Below are positions 1-12,415 of a DNA stretch of 64,000 nucleotides, piece by piece; the first letter of the stretch is position 1; every line of letters begins with the position of its first letter. The notes beneath the pieces were generated by a model. The model ran no database searches. It had not been told where the DNA came from and worked only from the letters and a program-made list of their open reading frames with translations. The DNA comes from Anas platyrhynchos. Taxonomy: Eukaryota > Chordata > Aves > Anseriformes > Anatidae. The stretch spans positions 12,730,001-12,794,000 of the forward strand of contig NC_092590.1 of assembly GCF_047663525.1 (NCBI RefSeq), in the 5' to 3' direction. The translations under genes were made by a program, and so were the position numbers.

Positions 1-2730
1 CACACCACATAAAGAAAAAAAAAGTATAACACAAAACAACACATGCAATCTGACTACAGCAAAGAAACTGAGAAACTGTTTGGAGAAGAACCTGAGGGGT
101 AGCAGAAAACATGGCAAAGCACAGATATTTAAATATGGCATGTAACCTCTTTGTAAGTCTTTTATTGCTGTTCTTCAAAAAGCAGCAATCTGAGACATGA
201 ATATGCCAAAAGGGTCGTACTTACAGGGCCTTATAATGGAAAGGCAAACAAACAAACAAAAACCTCTCTCCCTGGGAGAGAGGAATAACTACACAGGAAT
301 TTGAAATACTTCTATATATTTGTTTGTAAGGTCTAATTTTTCCCTTGGACAAATAGGACATAATGATCACAGAGATGGTGGCTGAGAACGTAGTCTGGTG
401 TGAGCAAACTGTTTGCATCCAAAAAAATGAGAGTTTCAACAATGACAAGATCTGATAAAAGGAGGCTTGACCAGAATATTCTAGGCTCTCTAGCTGCCAG
501 CATCACCGGATGGTGAAGTAATGTATTCTTGCACGGACAGCCTGCTGATCCTGCCTGGGTCCTGCAGGAGCATCTAGCGATGGAAATGCCTCTCACACTA
601 CAGAGAGGCAATAGCGCCTGATGGCATCACCAGGTCCTCCTGAGTTGGCTGTGTAACACAAACTGCACATGTTTTTGCTCCTGTTTCACCACATACCCAG
701 ATCTCCTTTTTAAAGTATACTCACAAACCATAACCCGCAGAGCAGGGACGTGATGCCCTTGAAAGTCTGTTTCCATCATCTGCTCTTGGCTGCAGGTTGT
801 GGTTACTTTCTTCCGCTCCTGGAAGCTCTTCCTGCTGGCAAAGAAAGCGTGGTCAGAAGGGGCTGCTCAAGTGACCAGCGTATGCTGGCAAGATTCAGTC
901 TCCCAGTAACTAGAAAGCATCTTCTAGTGCTGTTTAGCTGCTGTGAGATGTTTCACACTATGTAAATAATACTGATGTGCCCCTAAAGCTTCTTTTCTGC
1001 ACCAAGTGGTATGGGAAACACATGCCCTGGGGCTTGATAAGCCTAACCCATGAGTCACCTGGCTTGACTTTGAATTCTCGAGAAAAGAATAAAAGGAAAA
1101 CCACCACGTTTATTCAATAAAGTCAAGGTTTAAACTTGGGATTAGAGAGCATGAAACAAAGAGAAACAGAGACATGACACCACTTAGGGTAAACCTAACG
1201 TCAGTCTGGTCTTATAGCTTGACCAGGGATTTCTCCAAGGCGTACCTTGGCTGGGGAAACCAGGCTGGTGACTCACATGCCATATCCAGCATTTTGTCAT
1301 TCCTGCCAGAGCTAACCTGCATCTCTGTTCACCCTCAGAGACCAAACAGCAGTCCCCAGATCCATTTCACTCCCAGGCACTGTCTTTCAAAGCTGAAGTT
1401 TCAGTGTAACAGGCACATCCACCCCAACTGCCTCTGGCCTGCATTGCCTGAGGTAAAGCTGCAGCTCTGTTTTCTCCGTGCTTTTTGTTTCTTTCACTTC
1501 AGACCTCCCTGATCCTGTTCTCGTCTCACAGGAACATAGCTTGCACGTTCCAGGTGCGTGGCATGGCACCATGAAAAATAACACAACTGCAATTTTACCC
1601 TTGCACCAACTTATTATTTCGTATTAGTAGTCTTGTTGAAGGCTTTACATTTTCAGGAACATCATAGCACTTTATAAACAATACATCAATCCAAGGATTA
1701 ACTACATAAACATCCTGTTAATCTTGCTGTCACTATTTCACCACCATCTGATGATAACCACATAAGTTATTGCTAATACTAATAATTAGTCTTGACAGAT
1801 TTGGCACATATAATGGTTTCTACAATCCCTTCCCTGAACAAGCATTTCCATACCTCTGATCACCACTGCCTTGGTGGCACCTAGAGAACCTCCTGCTTTC
1901 TCCATAGAGTATCTTAACTCTTTCATCTGATCTCACAATGGTTCTACATACACCTAATTGAAGGGGTCACAGCTACAGAGAAAATATAAACATGGGTTGA
2001 TAGCATAGGACTGCCTCTGGACATGGTATTTCCTAGTGATGTCATACATCTCATGAAAAGGCTGTAGGAAAAATGAATCTCAGACAGAATTGAAATGAAG
2101 AAGGAAAGGCAAAGAGGTGTTGATGAAAGCAACTTTTTGATTTTTCGCTGAGGTGGAACAAGTGGTTTGTTAAAAGAGCAAAGTACTAAGTCACAAATCT
2201 GAAAATATAGAATGGTTTTTCAGTTTTTGAAATTTACTTTGACTAAAGTATTTTTTGCTTAGAAGTGGTAACTACATACTTAACACACATGCTGACACAA
2301 AAATGTCCCCCAAAAATAATTGTCTTCAAGTTATCAGAAGCAAGTTTCTTAGCAAACTTAGTCTAGGGTTTAGAGTTAGTTCTAAAAACTACATTTTTTT
2401 ACTGTGTATTTATACTGACAAATCAATTCCTTGGATAACAGATGTTTAAAAAGGAACTGCTAAACTTTCACTGGTAGTTACATTAAAGAGAAGTATAAGG
2501 GCAGAATTCCTGAATGCAAGAATGTTAATCAGTGCATGCCCTTTACATTTTACGAAAAGCAAAAGATTCACATAAAGAAACCATTATTTCCCAGCTATGA
2601 CTTTACTGCATAGATTTATCTTGTATCATTTTAAGATTCAAATTCATTTTGCTAAAGAGCATATGTACTTTTAATATTAATAGTAAAAAAAAATGTTGTG
2701 TCTTTGGGGTATTAACACTGTATTAAACAC

Positions 2731-2746
2731 CCCCACACACACACCC
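2731..2746. repeat. Short CA-rich microsatellite
   Basis: A run of alternating C and A flanked by C tracts, visible directly. Short and of no evident function. Confidence 0.7.
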
Positions 2747-3640
2747 CATTTCTTGAAACATGACAGTATATATTAACTAACACAGATTTGCACAACACTT
2801 TAAAACCTCTGGATTCTTGCATGGTGCACAAACAAGGGAAGTCTGTTAACAAAGCTAATGCTGTTCTGTTTGTAAGGTCAAGCATGAAATAGTATTACAT
2901 TCATAAAATGGTATTACATTCACCTACTACTTTGCACTCACCCATAGCTCAAAATGGGATAATGAAGCAGCGTGACTTATCTAAACGTAATGGAACTGTG
3001 GTGGCTTCACTTGGCTATCAATAATTGCTGAAATTTACTCAACTTGTGAAAAGTGAAGAGGGAGTAAGTTGTGGAGATGCCACTTGCTTCTCCCATTGCA
3101 AGGTGTCTGCCACGTTATGCCATTTAAAATAGTGCTACTACCTGAGAGGGACTTTTCACAAAAGAATTGACACATTACACATCACCTCATCCACCCTTCA
3201 AAAGACCAAATGAGATGCCAGGAATTCTAGCTAAGCAAACGGACTGCTGAAACCAAGAAACTATGTTCACATTGGAGTGTTAATGGCATGTTCTTGTCCA
3301 TCAATAGCAAAATCTCATCCAGCCTGATGTTAATACCGTGTGGGTAGACTCAATATTTGTTTTTATATATAAAGTGTATTAACATGCTAGAAACTATTTA
3401 AATTGCTTAATTTTTGCAGACATACTTGATTGTGCTAATATTTTTTCCTCAAACTTCCTTGCTTAAGTATCTTAAGCTGTCTTCCAAAATGTAGTCACTC
3501 ACATTTTCTATACTTAATGTATTGTTGGTTTTTCCATTTCCTAACCTAGCTAAAAATTAAAAAAAAAAAAACACACTGCTGCTTAGCTATAACATAAAAA
3601 GTCAATAATACAATGAAAAAATAAGTCAGTGTGATATTGT

Positions 3641-3742
3641 AGAAATATATTAATATTCTATATTATTAACATTAATAATATTGAATATTACTAAAATATT
3701 ATTAATAATATTATGTGCTATTAATAATATTATTAATAATAT
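3641..3742. repeat. AT-rich palindromic tract (ATTAATAATATT units)
   Basis: About 100 bases made almost only of A and T. Words such as ATTAATAATATT recur in both orientations, so the tract can fold into several alternative hairpins. It looks like a decayed AT-rich microsatellite. No gene overlaps it. Confidence 0.75.
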
Positions 3743-5698
3743 GTATGTTCTGCTACAAAGAAAAGCTCTGTAGAGGACTAAATACTCAACATATTACATA
3801 GAACTACTCGAGAGCTCTTTATTGTGGTTACTTCAAACAGGAATCCATTCTCTGCTTTTTTTCCAGGGAAACACATTTTACTGGAAAAAAAGAAAAAAAG
3901 AAGTTATAATTCAGAATATTTTAAGAGAAACCATATTTCATTTTAAAGTGGTTTGTGTACAAATCAGTATATTTCATTTTTCTGAACTGACTCATGTTTT
4001 ACTTTCTGGCAGTTAACAAAAACAACAACAAAAGAGGTGACCTCTCCCTTTGCCTCAGCGGAATGTATTGGCTTCCATTCTCATCCAGGGAGAATATTAT
4101 AAATTTATCTCTGACTAAACTCCTTGGTGTGTGGGAGTCACATAAGCAGGTGATTCACAGGAAAGTTATTTTGGTAAAGGAAGAACACCTATAATATTTT
4201 TTAAAGGAAAAAAATAAAACACTTTTCCCCTTGCCCACCCCTCCAGGATGCTTAAAATGGGAAAATCTGGATAAATAATGAAGTTACAAGGTGCTTTGGG
4301 ATATTTCAGTAATTCAAATTATAATCAATTTATGAATGTTGACATATTTGCATATCCTGTTGAGATTAAAAATCTCTATGCTTGTAAAATCTTGATTTTT
4401 CAGGACTTTGATTCTTGGGGAAAGCAAAACAAAACAATACCTTTAAATATGAGCTTTTAAAATCAACAAAGCTCAGCATTCAAATACCAGACTATTTTTG
4501 TGCGGGACATTTCAAAATCCTCTTTAGCTCTCACAATAGCCCCTTCAGAGAGATTTATATAGAGTGTATCAGGTGAGTGTAATTATTCTTCTGCTGGAAT
4601 TCCCCTATTAACACTTTAATTCATGCTTCAAGGAAAAGAACATTTTCCTATCCAGGTTACTCCTCAGTGATACAACTGCAGCTTCCTGGAGGTGAGATTT
4701 TTGTGTATCACGTTATAAGTTTAAGAAATCTTAATTTCACAATTACATTCTGATTGTGCAAACACAAGTCCATGTGGGCACCAGGTGGATGCAAACCAGT
4801 TCCCGTCAGGTAGTGAAGCTGCCTTGTCACCTGAAACTCATCTTTCCCAGGTCTCTGTCTTCATGGAAAGTACCATGGTGAAAACAAAACAAGACTGCAC
4901 CTTAGAGAAAAAGCAGTCAAGCATCTTGAATTCCTTTGGCCTTGTTATACTTCAAAACGATTTATAACCTAAAAAATCCAGGAGACTGTTGATATCTAAT
5001 GTTCTTTTACATATTAATGCTCAGTTTGCTTTTCCCCAGTATTTCCCTGTTTTTACAAAATACTCTCATGTGTTTGCCCATAGGGATGCATTGAATTCCC
5101 TATTCTATCTCAGTAATGAACTTAGTACTGTGAACAGGAAGTACCCAGTGAATGTTTTTTGCAGTCTCATTTTTCCCCATGATACAAACAGGCTATGTCA
5201 GTACTGCACCAAAACCCCTTAGATTAAAGACTTAGCTGTTGATGGAGTATCACCAAGTAAAACCTGTCAATGGTTTTCTCTGACAGCTAAACTAACGTCT
5301 TTTAACCAGCAGCTGCTGAGCTCTAACAAGCATAAAATTACATTGATCTTAATCAGATCAGACACCAGCTTCTCTCAACTCTACCTCAAAGACTATCTGA
5401 TTTCATGCTTCATTATAAAATCAATTAATCGTTTCATTGCCTGGTCATTTTATGTGTTATTTATAAAACATATTGGTTGATATTCTAAAGATTGCAGGCA
5501 GTCAGGATATTTTGTCTGGGAACCCCAAAGGATATGTATGGAAAATCGGGATTATAAAAGACAGGATTATAAAAACAATGCTATAAATGAGTTCACCTGA
5601 TCATCCAAAATGGCATAATCAATTGTACCAGCCACAGGGCATTTCCTGCATGCCTAAAAGCCCAGCTTTCCAATGAATATCCTGGTCTTTTTATTATT

Positions 5699-5730
5699 AA
5701 AAAAAAAAAAAAAAAGAGAGAGAGAGAGGG
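5699..5730. repeat. Poly(A) run followed by (GA)n
   Basis: Seventeen A residues followed by about seven GA units. A compound simple repeat. The A run could be an old retrotransposon tail, but no recognisable element body is attached. Confidence 0.75.
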
Positions 5731-7977
5731 AGAAGTGCCATTCACAAATCCATCCCCAGCATCACCTTTTGCAAGTGCGCTCACACTTCCCAAAGAAGAG
5801 CTCGACCTCCATTGAGCTGACAGCTGAAACATCTTCAGTGCAGTGAGTTGGTTTAGAAGCTGAAATTAAGCATGAAACACCGAGTTAATTAGCGAAGACA
5901 AATAACTAGTGACTACAGTATGCCAGACATGGAGTATTTAAACCACAATGTTTTGTTGCTTTACAATAATTATTTCATTTTCCGAGCAACTTGGAAATTT
6001 GAGTGGATGTTTATGGAAAACTGGATCATTCACTCAAGCATGACTTTCCAAATGAAGTTTATTTTAAAGGAAGCTATTTATAGTTTACTCTATTGAGTTT
6101 TTCATTTACATCTAGATTCAGCAAAGCACTTAAGCATGACGCATTTGAGCTCAAGATGCACTTCCATGAATATTTAACTAGAAACATTCGTTTCAGACAA
6201 ACATGATTCTAACATTAGCAAGAAGGGAAAGAATTTGTTAAGCTTAAGCCCTGAAAAAGATATGCATATATCTTTTCTACTACAGACAGTCACTGATGTC
6301 TGGAAATTCTTATTTCTATTTTTATCTTTTGTTCCATTTGCCATGCATGCGTTCCAAAGAACACTGGGCCTTAGCTTTCCCAAATAAGCATTCCTAAAAC
6401 ACTTGATTTTTTCCTTGAACTCAATTTTACAGTGTAGTTTTATCTGCTATTTCTTAAGCTTATTCACTGATAATCTGTTGTACTCTCTTCCTCTGTGATT
6501 TACAAATATTCTTCGAAAGGAGTACAATGACCTTTCTTTAACCCTGGCCTACTTCTATGGTATCAATAATGTTATATAATATCATTTATATTTATTGCAG
6601 CTCTTCTGAAACCATTCCCCATTCATAATGAAGCTGTACAGGTCGTGGTCAAAGCTGTGCTCCATCCAGTGCAGCATCCTCCTCTTAACAATGACCACCA
6701 GTGATTGTTTCAAAGGACATGCACTAGGACTTAAAAAAAGGAGCTTACTCCTGACAGAACAAACTTTCAGCCAATTAGTTAAAAGTCGATTTAGGTCTCC
6801 TCTCACATTTTTTATTTGATTTAGTCAATACCATGGCAGTGCCTAACAGTTGGATAATTTGAACAAGCATGTACCCTGCTTTAGAGTCCTAAAGCCTAGG
6901 TTTTCGGAGTCCTAAAAGCCAGGTTTTAGCCAAGTGACTGGATGCCCTTCAGTGAGCAATGCAAGATTCTCCCAGAGTAAAAGCATTAAAGGGGGGAACA
7001 CTGATCTCAAACCAACTTAAAGTGTCTTACATTTCAGGTGTTCCTTTATCTTTTACTTAGAAGTGGCTGAAGTCTGCAACATTTCAGGTGCCCCACTCTA
7101 GGTCTGTGTCTGTTGGTCATGGTCCCACTTCTGCATGTTCCTGAAAAGTGACCCTCACACAAATCTTATATTTCTTGAAGCTTCTTCACTACTGCTCTGT
7201 CCTCTCCCAGCACAAAGCCTAATAGCTGTATTTACCTGCATTGCTTCAGTACTGGGAAATCACCTTTATCAAACTTGTCAAACTAGTGAAAACCCAAAGA
7301 GTATGGAGTTGAGGTCACACGAGGAGGATCATGTCTTGTGGCAGGTATGTCCTTGAGGGTGGGATGAGCACAACGCAATGCTTGATAGTTACTTAAGAAC
7401 CTGCCTTGAAAGGACACACTCCACCAGTACAAGTAGGGCCTCAGATCCTGCTCTGCACAGGACATCACACTTTCAGCATGTTGGATAAAGCCTTACCCCA
7501 TGGGCTCCCAGAGTAGGAGAGCAGCGGAACTTCTGTACTACAAGCATAGTAAATGCCAGATGGAAAGCGTCAGAAAATAGTCTGAAGGAGGAAGCCTCAC
7601 TCTGAACACCTGACACTAGATAAGCACATCTGACAAGTCTTTATCTATTACTCTTCTGGAATGAGGGTGTGCATTTTTCCTTGACTCTGTAAGAATTAGT
7701 TAAAATACTTGTTCAGGCAAATCTACTTACAACAGTACTTTTATCAGCTTTCATTAGTTAGGCTGATTGTATATAGTACTCATGAACTGAGAATTACATT
7801 TCCTCATGCATGTCATCCATGAGAGCATGACACTTTTTTTCCAGGCTTATGCCTTCACTATTTCAGAATCCAAGGGTGACTGGGGACTTGCTAAATATTC
7901 CTCCCCAATCACGTGACTAGGAAGACAGTCATCAGGTTTAAAGAAAAGACTACTTGGAGAAAGACTGTTCCCTATAG

Positions 7978-8007
7978 AGAAAAATAAAAATAAAAAAATA
8001 AAAAATT
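7978..8007. repeat. A-rich (AAAAT)n tract
   Basis: About 30 bases of A with regularly spaced T, a simple repeat visible directly. Confidence 0.65.
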
Positions 8008-8342
8008 GCTATGGATCATAATGACAGCAGTTTTGTTATCAACTATTTGTCTTTTCTACTCAGTATATAAAAAATGAACATCACCATTTGGCCGCTGCAG
8101 GGATGCCACTTAGGAGTGAGTGGTTCAGTCTTGCTAAATCATGAACAGGCCAAGCCAAGTCGTTTGCAAGTTACTGCCACATAGGTTGCAGAAGTCCTTT
8201 GCTTACTGCTAAGAACATCGAATCCTAAGGAAATCATGTAACACCTTCCTGGAATAAGTCCTAAATTTGCATAATGTACTTGGGTACTGAAACTTTTCAT
8301 AGGGTATCGCACAAGTCCATAAAATATTTTGGGTTTTCACTT

Positions 8343-8395
8343 GGCGGGGGGAGAGAGGTTGGACCAGATGATCTCAAGACAGTGACTGTAATTTC
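8343..8395 (+). mobile_element. Possible CR1 LINE 3' tail fragment
   Basis: The segment around GGTTGGACCAGATGATCTC resembles the conserved 3' end of avian CR1 elements, which read GGTTGGACTAGATGATCTC or similar. Only this short core is recognisable and the terminal octamer repeats are not clear, so the call is tentative. Confidence 0.4.
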
Positions 8396-11300
8396 GACAC
8401 CATAATCTGTAGCAGCAATGCTAAGCAATCATACTATTACCATTACATTCTTGCACATATAACATCCATTTTTGCATCATCTGCAGTTTTCATTGGTCTA
8501 CAAATAACTGCAAATAGTTCCTATTGATTAGCTCCTAGTTGGTGGATAATGTGAAGAAATGAGGTCAAAGATAGCTTCAGCAATGGAACAAACACATCAT
8601 CTATAGCATTAGGGGTCGGCTAAAGTGTTTGCAACCAAAGTCATGAAAAGGACAAATCTTTCCAGCATCTCAATGTGTTAAAAGAGATTATGTTTACATT
8701 GTCTTTGATTGCTTTTTGGTTCAATTCCCTACATAAGCATAGAAAGACCTATGTAAAATAAAACTTGTGAGAAAATACATGTATAAACAGTGCTAAACTT
8801 AGAGGATGTATGCCAACATTTTTCTCCCTTCTTTTTTTTTGTTCTCCAAAGAATGCACATAGATGTTATTCCTGAGTCACTGAGTAACTAAATCAATATA
8901 TATACCTTTGTAGGTGACAATTCTTCCTTGCTTTCAAACACTCAAGTGTAAATAGAGCCGCTCCCGGTAAATTCCTATTGTACTTTCACACCAAGGCACT
9001 TCACTGGGTCTCATGCAGTGTCCTTGAAGCCCTTATTCTTCACAGTACAGAAAAGTTTTTATGCCTTGATTTCTATCAGATGACTGATTTGTTTGAGATT
9101 GGAAAGAGAAGCACCACTCTTCAGTTTCTACTGGGGATAAAAGTCTTCCCAGACAACTCAGAAAAGAGGGATCCTTACCTCTCTAGGTGGATTTTTGTCT
9201 GTGGACTCCTTGCATTTCCTTTCTGGCCAGAATTGTCCTCACTCATGGTCAGAGTAATCAACACTGTCATCAACAGCTTCCTTAAATGAAGATTCGGCTT
9301 CCTTAAATGAACACAAAATTTTAATATCAGTTACTTTAGCTCAACAGCTCTCAAAAGTTTATAAATTATATCAACTCTCAAGAACACACAAAGCTACTTG
9401 CATTTCTTTAATTACTATAATAAAAAAAGAAATCAGAAAAAAATCTGCAATGATTTTACTGTTTCTCTAGTAGAAAAACAAAAGTATAATACCAAAAGCC
9501 TGTGCAGTGACAGAGCTTGACTAAAAGAAAACTTAACTGGCATTTAATAAGTTTAGTGACATTTTACTGTAAGTGGCAATTTTGAAGAAGAAAGCACTCT
9601 ATAGGAAGAATTTTGGTATGGAAGAAGAGACAGATGAAGCACGCTGAACATATTCTACAATGTTTTCCTGTTGTGTGAAGACAGGAAATCCATTTGTTTG
9701 GGTTATGCATTGCGTGGTGAGAAGCAGATCATATTTACCACTTAAGGAGACTTTATGCTTTTCACACACATCACAGAAGGAAATGATATGGTATTGTCTC
9801 ATGTCAGGAGATGCAATGATTGGGATGGCTTGGGTGCCTTCTCCCAGACTCCAGTGGTTACCTGGATAAATAAAACTCCACCAGTCACTCATTCAGGCAG
9901 GTCAGGAGATGGGTAAAGAGGTGAGAAAGCTGCCTGCAGGCAAGCTGTTGGACTGATAGAATAATATTTAGGGTTGGACAAATAACTCTGTTTTGTCCTC
10001 AGGCATGCAACCCGCCTGGTGCAACCCAGGTCTGATGTTCAGCCCCACCCTACCAAGACAGTCATCTCTTCCAAGCCCCATGTTGCAACCTGCTTCCCTC
10101 TCTTCCTGATGCTGTCTGAATCAGTGGAAACAAAAGGGTGCATTGTCTGAACTAGTGAGAGGTTATATCATGGTTTCCAGAAAAAAAAAAAAAAAGGCAT
10201 CCAAAAAAGAAAACAGAAAGATATGTTATCTTGTCTCAGTTTCAGTCCCCTGCAGAAGTGCAGAGATTATTTAATGTATGGAGGGATTAGGAGAACATCT
10301 ACTACTCATGGGCTGTTGCATATCCACATATTGATGCTAAGCATAAAACAATGTTGTGTGTCAAACTTTGTGTCATCCAGTAAGACATTTCCAAATAGGT
10401 TAGAACTCCAAAAGAAACTTCAGGTAAAAAATTATCTCAGTTATCAAAACAGCAAAGAAGCCACCGTGGAGACAAAAGACAATTTACACAGGTACTTAAT
10501 GCTCTTAGAAAGACCTATTTTAGCTAAGAAAAACACACTTATACATGTAGATAAAGATGTTGCGAAAGCCTTAAGATTACAGCAAATATTTTGAACAAGA
10601 CATCAAAATAGTTGCAGTCCAAGCAATTTATGTTTTCCTACAATTTTATGAGAGTGGGTGTAATGGTCCAAAATATGTATGAGTGAATCAAATGTTTTAC
10701 ATCAACGTTCAAGTATTTTTCCTTCCCCCAGCTGACAATGACAAAAATATGAATGCCTGTAACTCTGCAGAACTTAGTATTTTCACACGGTGCATTTTTT
10801 TTTTCTTCCTGTTAACAAAAGGTTCTCAGACATCAATCCCACCCAAACCTTACTAGAAATATTTCTGGTGAAGTGCTGTGTTGCCCTTGGCTAGCCCTGT
10901 AAGTGGTGAGTACCCTTAAGAGTCTTAATGATAAGACTCCCAGCTCAAACAGCAAAAGCATTCAGTGAACTTCTGTGCAAACACCACTTCAGTTTGCCAC
11001 TTTCTGTACTTAAGAATCACACACTCAAAAAAAATAGAGCTATAAATTTAACAGCAAAATACATGTAGCCCCTTTAGCATTCTCACAGTCAGTATTTGCT
11101 GAATGCATCAGCTTCATGACCACAGCTGTCAAAAAGGGAAGATTTTCTGATTTTCTCTCCTTAAAATTCTACATTTTATGGAGGGAAAAAAAAAAAAAGG
11201 AAGGAAGGAGACGAACAAAAATATTTGGGGTGGTGGCTATTTGAAAGTATTACTATTTATTTATTTAAAGATGGTTGTGTTATCTGAATCTCATTATAAG

Positions 11301-12144
11301 AAAATTGGGAGGAGGAGGAAGGGCAGAAAAAAACATTTTCACAACATGATGGTGGAGGATTAAGTAATGAAAATCAGAAACCTCTTAGGAACGACTTGCC
11401 AAAAAGGAATCTCAACCATTTCAAACTTGTGCAAGGGAAACAACAGCAAGAAAGACGGCATTCTGACTTGAACAAGGGAATAAAAGTACTGATTCTGACC
11501 TTCAAGGCTCAACTCTGTGAAAGCTGGACGTATTTCACATTATTTCCTGTTACACTGAGGAGAAAAGAAAACAAATCCAGGCATCCTAACAGGGCAAGCT
11601 CTCATCTTCATATGAATTAAAGCTCAAAACACTGAAGTTGCACTGATGTGAAACAGTAATATAATTAGGGTTACTTAAGATAATTTTATTCAAAAATGAC
11701 TTCCTCTGGCCACATCAGTTTCCTCGCTGCCACTTCAATCACTTTGGAAACTGTACTGCTATCTCTAGCAGTAAATCTCTAGCCAATTGCTCATCTTATC
11801 TATACAAACATATCTGAGGCACTCATCTCCCCAAAGCTGAAATGAGAACATTAGCAGAAAATATAGTATTTTTTCCCCCTTCTGCTTCTAGAGAGGAAAT
11901 GTAAAGAGAGAATGCTGCAGTTTTGCTCTGCACGTTCATAATTAATGCTGTGTCTGGCTATCAGAGAGAGAACATCAAATGCAACTGTGCTTGGAAACCG
12001 TGTTTTGACCCAGATCATGATTCCAGGTACCACACGTGTTTTGTGCTCTCTGGTACCTTTGAAAACAGGTCCTCCATTATCCAGAGCTGCAAGTTGAGAG
12101 TCTTAAGCCACACTTCTCTATCTCCATCCACAGATGGAAGATCA

Positions 12145-12415
12145 CCAGAATGGAAATAGATGGAATCACAGAGTCACTTCCACCGAAAAAGACCTTCAAT
12201 ATCATCAAGTCCAACCCTCAACCTGACCTACCAGGTCCCATCACTAAACCACATCCCTTACTGCCACATCTTTGAGACTACACATCCACACCTCTCTCAA
12301 ATACCTCCAGGGATGAGGATTCCACCACTTCCCTGTGCAGCCTGTTGCAATGCTTAACCACCCTTTCCATAAAGAAATTCTTCCCAATATCCAATTCTTC
12401 CTAATATCCATTGCA
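12145..12415 (-). mobile_element. CR1 LINE fragment, antisense orientation
   Basis: Read on the plus strand, the segment starts with an AGAATGGAA...GGAATCACAGAGTCA tail, the complement of the CR1 octamer tail. It continues through blocks typical of the CR1 3' untranslated region: AAGTCCAACCCTCAACC, ACCTCCAGGGATGAGGATTC, CTGTGCAGCCTG, and TAAAGAAATTCTTCCCAATATCC. The element therefore lies on the minus strand. It is a 5'-truncated, diverged copy with no open reading frame. It carries an internal 17-bp tandem duplication at 12377-12410. Confidence 0.85.

Larger units (their letters stand above)
1..12144. other. Intergenic DNA, no gene recognised
   Basis: AT-rich sequence upstream of HPGDS. All reading frames are short and look random: low-complexity composition, no recognisable domain, and no set of ORFs with matching splice sites. 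It contains simple repeats (listed separately), a possible CR1 tail near 8.34 kb and a few short local duplications. One is 23 bp, twice at 6884-6929; another is a 14-bp word repeated at 9276-9289 and 9297-9310. If gene order matches mammals, the next gene on this side would be PDLIM5, but I see no exon of it here. Confidence 0.6.

Noticed and set aside
10223..10594. 123-codon plus-strand ORF in the intergenic region
   Set aside because: No domain, low-complexity AT-rich composition, no neighbouring exons.
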